The notes beneath the pieces were generated by a model. It did no database searches. It was not told where the DNA came from and saw only the letters and a program-made list of their open reading frames with translations. 64,000 nucleotides of DNA, from assembly GCA_963794215.1 (NCBI GenBank), contig CAWCCQ010000001.1, positions 992,001 through 1,056,000 of the forward strand. Direction: 5' to 3'. Origin of the DNA: DATKRB01 sp963794215. GTDB lineage: Bacteria > Actinomycetota > Acidimicrobiia > Acidimicrobiales > RAAP-2. The number at the start of each line of letters is the position of its first letter. Position 1 is the first letter of the stretch. The translations under genes and the position numbers were made by a program. Shown here one piece after another: positions 60,317 through 64,000 of this stretch.

Positions 60317-61985
60317 GAGGCAGCCACGGTCGATGGTGCGAGGTGGATCACCCGGTCGGCCAGCGCCAGCAATGAGGGCCGGTGGGCGGCGATGATCACG
60401 GTGCGACCGACCATCAGCCGACGACAGGCCAACAGCACGCTCTCCTCTGTCCTGCCGTCGAGATTGGCGGTGGGTTCGTCGAGGAGCAGCAGCGGTGCGT
60501 CGCGCACGAACGCTCGGGCCAGCGCCACCCGCTGTCGCTCCCCCGCCGACAGCCCGGCTCCACCGTGTCCGAGCACCGTCTCCAACCCGTTCGAGAGCCG
60601 CGCCACCACGTCATCGAGACCGGCGTCGGCGACTGCCGCACTGACAGCATCGTCGGAGGCGTCGACCCGGCCAAGGCGGACGTTGTCGACGATCGATCGG
60701 GCAAAGAGATGCGGTCGTTGCGGCACCCAGGCCACCAGTTCCCGCCAGGCGTCGGGATCGAGTTCGGCGAGGTTTCTGCTCCCCACGTGAACGTTGCCCG
60801 TCCACGCGGGGATGAGACCCAGTAGCACGCCGAGCAGCGTCGATTTGCCGCATCCGCTGGGCCCGGCCAGCGCCACGACCTCACCGGGTTCCACGCGCAG
60901 CGTGACATTCGAGAGGGCTGGTGCCAGCGCGCCCGGGGTAGCGCACCTCGAGGTGAGCGACTCGGAGCGTCGAGCGGGACGGGTCCGGCACGTCGCGCCG
61001 AGTGCCGTAGGACGGGAGCGGACGCTCGAGGATACCGAACACCTCTTCAGCCGCCTTCAGCCCCTCGGCGCTCGCGTGATAGTTGGTGCCGAGGAGGCGA
61101 AGGGGCAGATAGGCCTCGGGAGCCAGAATGAGCACGAACAGTGCGGTGGCCAGGCTCAGATGGCCGCCGAGCAGCCTCAGTCCGACGGCCACGGCCACCA
61201 GGGCGACCGAGATGGTGGCGAGTAGCTCGAGGATGAGCGATGACAAGAATGCCACTCGCAACGTGGCCATGGTGGCCGTGCGGTACTGGTCGGCGATCTC
61301 ACGGATGGCCGCGATCTGGGCCTTGGCGCGTCCGAAGATCTTGAGGGTCGGCAGGCCGGCGACGATGTCGAGGAAGTGACCGGACAACCGCTGGAGAAGG
61401 CGCATCTGACGTCCCATCCGGGCCTTCGTCGATGCCCCGACCAGCGACATGAACAGCGGAATCAACGGGATGGTGACGGCGATGATCAGCGCCGAGATCC
61501 AGTCAGCTCCCAACACCACGACGATCACCGTGACCGGGATGACCACGGCGAGGACCAGCTGAGGGAGGTACCGAGAAAAGTAGCTGTCGAGCGCGTCGAT
61601 CCCGCTGGTCGCCAACACGACCAGCTTGCCGGAGGGTTGACGGTCGATACCGGTAGGGCCGAGACGGGCGATCTTCTCGACGAGCGCGCTACGCAGAATC
61701 TGACTTGGCCGACGCCGAGGCCCGATCGGCCGCCCACTCGCCGAACCAACCCAACAGTGCTCGTCCGACGATCACCACGAACAGGAGCACCACGAGATTG
61801 CGGACCCGAGACAATGGGTCGTAGTGCACGACGACATCCGCGATGACATTGGCGATCAGCCACGCCTGTGCGAGGACGAGGGTGGCGGTGACGGCGCCTA
61901 ACAGCACGGTGACCATCAAATACCGGCGGGTACCCCGAGTGTAACGAAGCAACCTCGGGTCCACGATGTTCGCCAGACTGCGCAC
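60313..61985 (-). pseudogene. cydD: Thiol reductant ABC exporter subunit CydD, broken by two frameshifts
   Basis: Three consecutive minus frames hold one CydD. First, 61985 to about 61700: MRSLANIVDPRLLRYTRGTR and helices AWLIANVIADVVV, ending ASASAKS. Second, about 61705 to 60920: QILRSALVEKIARLGPTGID, the transmembrane domain with LVVLATSGIDALDSYFSRY, KARMGRQMRLLQRLSGHF and GLPTLKIFGRA. Third, about 60930 to 60313: NVTLRVEPGEVVALAGPSGCGKST, LSAGERQRVALARAF and LLLDEPTANLDG. Breaks lie near 61700 and 60930. Total length would be about 555 residues, normal for CydD. As written it could not make a functional protein, which would also disable cytochrome bd assembly unless the breaks are sequencing errors. 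Confidence 0.85.
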
Positions 61986-62020
61986 GCCTATCTACACCCC
62001 CAACGACACCGGCTCGCTCA

Positions 62021-63574
62021 CTACCCAAGCCGGTCGTTGAGATGCTCACCGACGCGAATGGCGTTGGCCATGGCGGTGAGGGCCGGATTCACCGCGCCGA
62101 TGCTCGGAAAGAAGCTGGTATCCACGACGTAGAGGTTGTCCAGCTCGTGGGCCTTGCAGTTGACGTCCAGCACCGAGGTCGCGGGGTCCGAGCCGAACCG
62201 AAGGGTCCCCGCCTGATGGGCTACGCCGGCTACCGGGACGTTCATGCTCATGTAGAAGTTCTTGCTCAACACGTGGTGATCAGCCATACCCACGTGGTTC
62301 AGAATGGTCCGCAGCTCTTTGTAAAGGCCGCTGGCCTCCTCGTCGTTGGTCGCCTCGTAGGCCAGGTGGATATTCCCGTCCTTATCCACCGTGACCCGAT
62401 TCTCGGGCCTCGGCAGGTCCTCGGTGGTAAGCCACCAGTCCACCGCGTGCTTGGCCACGTCGTCGAGGGTCCAGTGAGGTGCCAAAAAGGTCAGCTTTGG
62501 CTCCTCTCCCTTCATGGCGCCCGCGTTGGATTTCCCCACCATCTGGATATTGCCGAGCGGCCACTCGCGACCACCGCCGGCCAGGTAGAAGTCGTTGATG
62601 CCGAGTGTCTTTTGGAAGACGGTGTCGTTGGGCTCCTTCCCGAGTGAGACCAAGGCCTTGCAGTTGTGGAACATATAATTGCGGCCAACCTGGTCCGAGC
62701 CATTGGCCAGACCGTTCGGATGCGCACTGTTGGCGGAGTTCAACAGCAGCTTCGCACTGTTGGCCGCTCCCGCTGCCACCACAACAATGTCCGCTTGGTA
62801 CACCTCGCGGGTGCCGTCACGATCGACCACGACCCCCGTCACCGTTCGGCCAGTCGGATCCGTCTCAAGCTTCGACACGACGGCGTTGGTCAGAAGGGTG
62901 ATGTTTGGCGACTCGAGACTCGGCCGCACCGCCATGACTTCGGCGTCAGCCTTGGCATGGACCAGGCAGGGATAGCCATCGCACCACGCGCAACGGAGAC
63001 AGGTGCTCCGATTGCGGTCCGCCTCGTCCAGCAGGATGCCGACCGGCGCCGAAAACGGGTGGTAGCCCTTGGCCTCGAGGGCGTCGGAAATCTCTTGGAG
63101 TCGCGGCTCGTGACTGACGGCCGGTGCGGGGTAGGGCTCGGAGAACGGCCCCTCCGTCGGGTCTTCGCCATGGTTACCGTGGACCTGGTAGAGCCTTTCG
63201 GCCTTGGTGTAGAACGGCTCGAAGGCCTCATAGTCAACCGGCCAGGCTGGCGAGACCCCGTCGACATGCCGGATCGCACCGAAGTCCTCGGGCCGCAAGC
63301 GATACAGCGCAGCGCCATAGAGTTTGGTAGCGCCACCGACGAAGTAGTGGACTTGGGGTTGGAACGCCGTACCCTCACCGTCGTACCAGGTGTCCTTAGA
63401 AATATATTTCCCGTCGACGAACACCTTGTCGGGTGACCAGTTGTCCATCTCCCTCGGAAGGAAGTCACCCCGTTCGAGGAGCAAAATCCGCTTTCCCGAC
63501 GGCGCAAGCGTGTGGGCCAAGGTTCCCCCACCGGCTCCGGTCCCGATGATAATGACGTCGTAGTGCTCAGCCAT
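62021..63574 (-). CDS. GMC-family FAD oxidoreductase with a cysteine cluster
   Basis: A 517-residue glucose-methanol-choline oxidoreductase-like protein. ATG 63574 has GAGGAAA upstream. The FAD-binding start is DVIIIGTGAGGGTLAHTLAP, and the C-terminal active region VDTSFFPSIGAVNPALTAMA has the Asn/His-type residues of the family. A cluster CLRCAWCDGYPC (about residues 196-207) could hold an Fe-S cluster or a structural metal; it is uncommon in GMC enzymes. It lies 36 bases upstream of cydD on the same strand and 29 bases below an MFS gene. It may feed electrons from an alcohol or sugar into the quinone pool used by cytochrome bd; this is inference. Confidence 0.85.
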   Translation of the reverse strand: MAEHYDVIIIGTGAGGGTLAHTLAPSGKRILLLERGDFLPREMDNWSPDKVFVDGKYISKDTWYDGEGTAFQPQVHYFVGGATKLYGAALYRLRPEDFGAIRHVDGVSPAWPVDYEAFEPFYTKAERLYQVHGNHGEDPTEGPFSEPYPAPAVSHEPRLQEISDALEAKGYHPFSAPVGILLDEADRNRSTCLRCAWCDGYPCLVHAKADAEVMAVRPSLESPNITLLTNAVVSKLETDPTGRTVTGVVVDRDGTREVYQADIVVVAAGAANSAKLLLNSANSAHPNGLANGSDQVGRNYMFHNCKALVSLGKEPNDTVFQKTLGINDFYLAGGGREWPLGNIQMVGKSNAGAMKGEEPKLTFLAPHWTLDDVAKHAVDWWLTTEDLPRPENRVTVDKDGNIHLAYEATNDEEASGLYKELRTILNHVGMADHHVLSKNFYMSMNVPVAGVAHQAGTLRFGSDPATSVLDVNCKAHELDNLYVVDTSFFPSIGAVNPALTAMANAIRVGEHLNDRLG

Positions 63575-63602
63575 CAGATTTCCTCTCGTGTGCGGGCGAG
63601 TT

Positions 63603-64000
63603 TCATGTCACGCGAGCTGGTGCGCCAGCGCTCTGGCCAGCGCTCTGGCGTTGGCGGTGGGCGATGGGGACGGCGAAGACACCCATCACGGCGGCGAGGA
63701 TGGCGGCGATCCGAAAGATCGTGGAGAGCGAGATCGTACTCTGTAGGACTCCTCCCCCGAACGCCGCCAGTCCGTAGCCGAGCTGATAGGCGGCGATAAG
63801 CCATCCTGCTGCCAGCTCCACATACGTCGGAAACGTCGTCTCGCCGTAGCCGACGGTGATGGGAAAGAAGCCGGAACAGGCCAGGCCGCCGAAGATGAAC
63901 AACAAGATGCCTGCCGTTGCCGTCTTTTCCGCTGGGGCCGCGAGTAACGCAACGGCCATGGCCCACGGCAGCACCCTGTAAATGGTGGTCGAGCGAATCC
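63603..64000 (-). CDS. MFS transporter, C-terminal part
   Basis: The frame is open to the right edge, so only the last 132 residues or so are seen. VLPWAMAVALLAAP, GILLFIFGGLACSGFFPITVGYGE, LAAGWLIAAYQLGYGLAAFGGG and IFRIAAILAAVMGVFAVPIA are the last four helices of a 12-helix MFS protein. It ends with a short polar tail. It lies upstream of the GMC oxidoreductase with a 28-base gap and may supply its substrate. No more can be said about specificity. Confidence 0.75.
   Translation of the reverse strand, partial: IRSTTIYRVLPWAMAVALLAAPAEKTATAGILLFIFGGLACSGFFPITVGYGETTFPTYVELAAGWLIAAYQLGYGLAAFGGGVLQSTISLSTIFRIAAILAAVMGVFAVPIAHRQRQSAGQSAGAPARVT

Noticed and set aside
62021..63574. MftG-type mycofactocin dehydrogenase
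   Set aside because: The GMC N-terminus and Cys cluster differ from MftG, and the mftD-like gene is more than 55 kb away.
1..64000. tRNA, rRNA, insertion sequences or prophage
   Set aside because: No transposase, integrase, terminal inverted repeats or recognisable RNA-gene consensus was found on reading, though a covariance search was not possible.

Overview
The window is high-GC DNA with dense, short-spaced genes, frequent GTG/TTG starts, ATGA/GTGA stop-start overlaps and Shine-Dalgarno sites. The gene families point to an actinobacterium, most likely a member of the Acidimicrobiia: a mycofactocin-type MftD, an F420-type luciferase-like oxidoreductase, DUF2510, many CoA-transferase III and acyl-CoA genes, and a secreted protein with GYWLVGADGG-type repeats. 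This placement is an inference from gene content. No rRNA, tRNA, CRISPR array or insertion sequence was seen.

Layout. 0-9 kb: 3' end of a YihY/BrkB gene, small membrane proteins, a neocarzinostatin-like secreted protein, panB, ftsH, a UBP zinc-finger protein coupled to an mftD-like gene, and a membrane-anchored GH114-like glycosidase. 9-22 kb: a secreted G1-type peptidase fused to six propeller-like repeats, nitronate monooxygenase, acyl-CoA dehydrogenase, alpha-methylacyl-CoA racemase, an MFS remnant, an MFS exporter, a class II aldolase, an FtsX-type permease, and a phoU gene behind an 11-bp-periodic PHO-box-like array.

22-42 kb is a catabolic block: CoA-transferase, alpha/beta hydrolase and a molybdenum hydroxylase large subunit on the minus strand, divergent from its FAD and 2Fe-2S subunits plus an SDR on the plus strand; then two MFS transporters, an SDR, two ACMSD-like amidohydrolases, a frameshifted thiolase-like gene paired with a DUF35 protein, an orphan branched-chain-type binding protein, an LLM oxidoreductase and an enoyl-CoA hydratase. 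The set looks suited to uptake, hydroxylation, CoA activation and beta-oxidation or retro-aldol cleavage of a hydrophobic or cyclic substrate, which the sequence does not identify.

42-49 kb: a PilZ protein, a nucleotide-sugar-type epimerase, a GNAT acyltransferase divergent from a glycosyltransferase/PIG-L deacetylase pair, a double CoA-transferase, and an ArsR repressor. 49-55 kb: a cobalamin riboswitch, a BtuCDF-type ABC importer, a coupled FhuF-like 2Fe-2S reductase and a NiCoT nickel/cobalt permease, which together form a cobalt/cobalamin acquisition locus. 55-64 kb: cupin and SCP2-like genes, then cydDCAB (cytochrome bd and its assembly exporter) behind a GMC oxidoreductase with a cysteine cluster and a partial MFS gene.

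Several otherwise well-conserved genes are split by single-base frameshifts (thiolase-like gene, btuC, cydC, cydD twice). Either the locus is decaying or the assembly carries indel errors; reads would be needed to decide.
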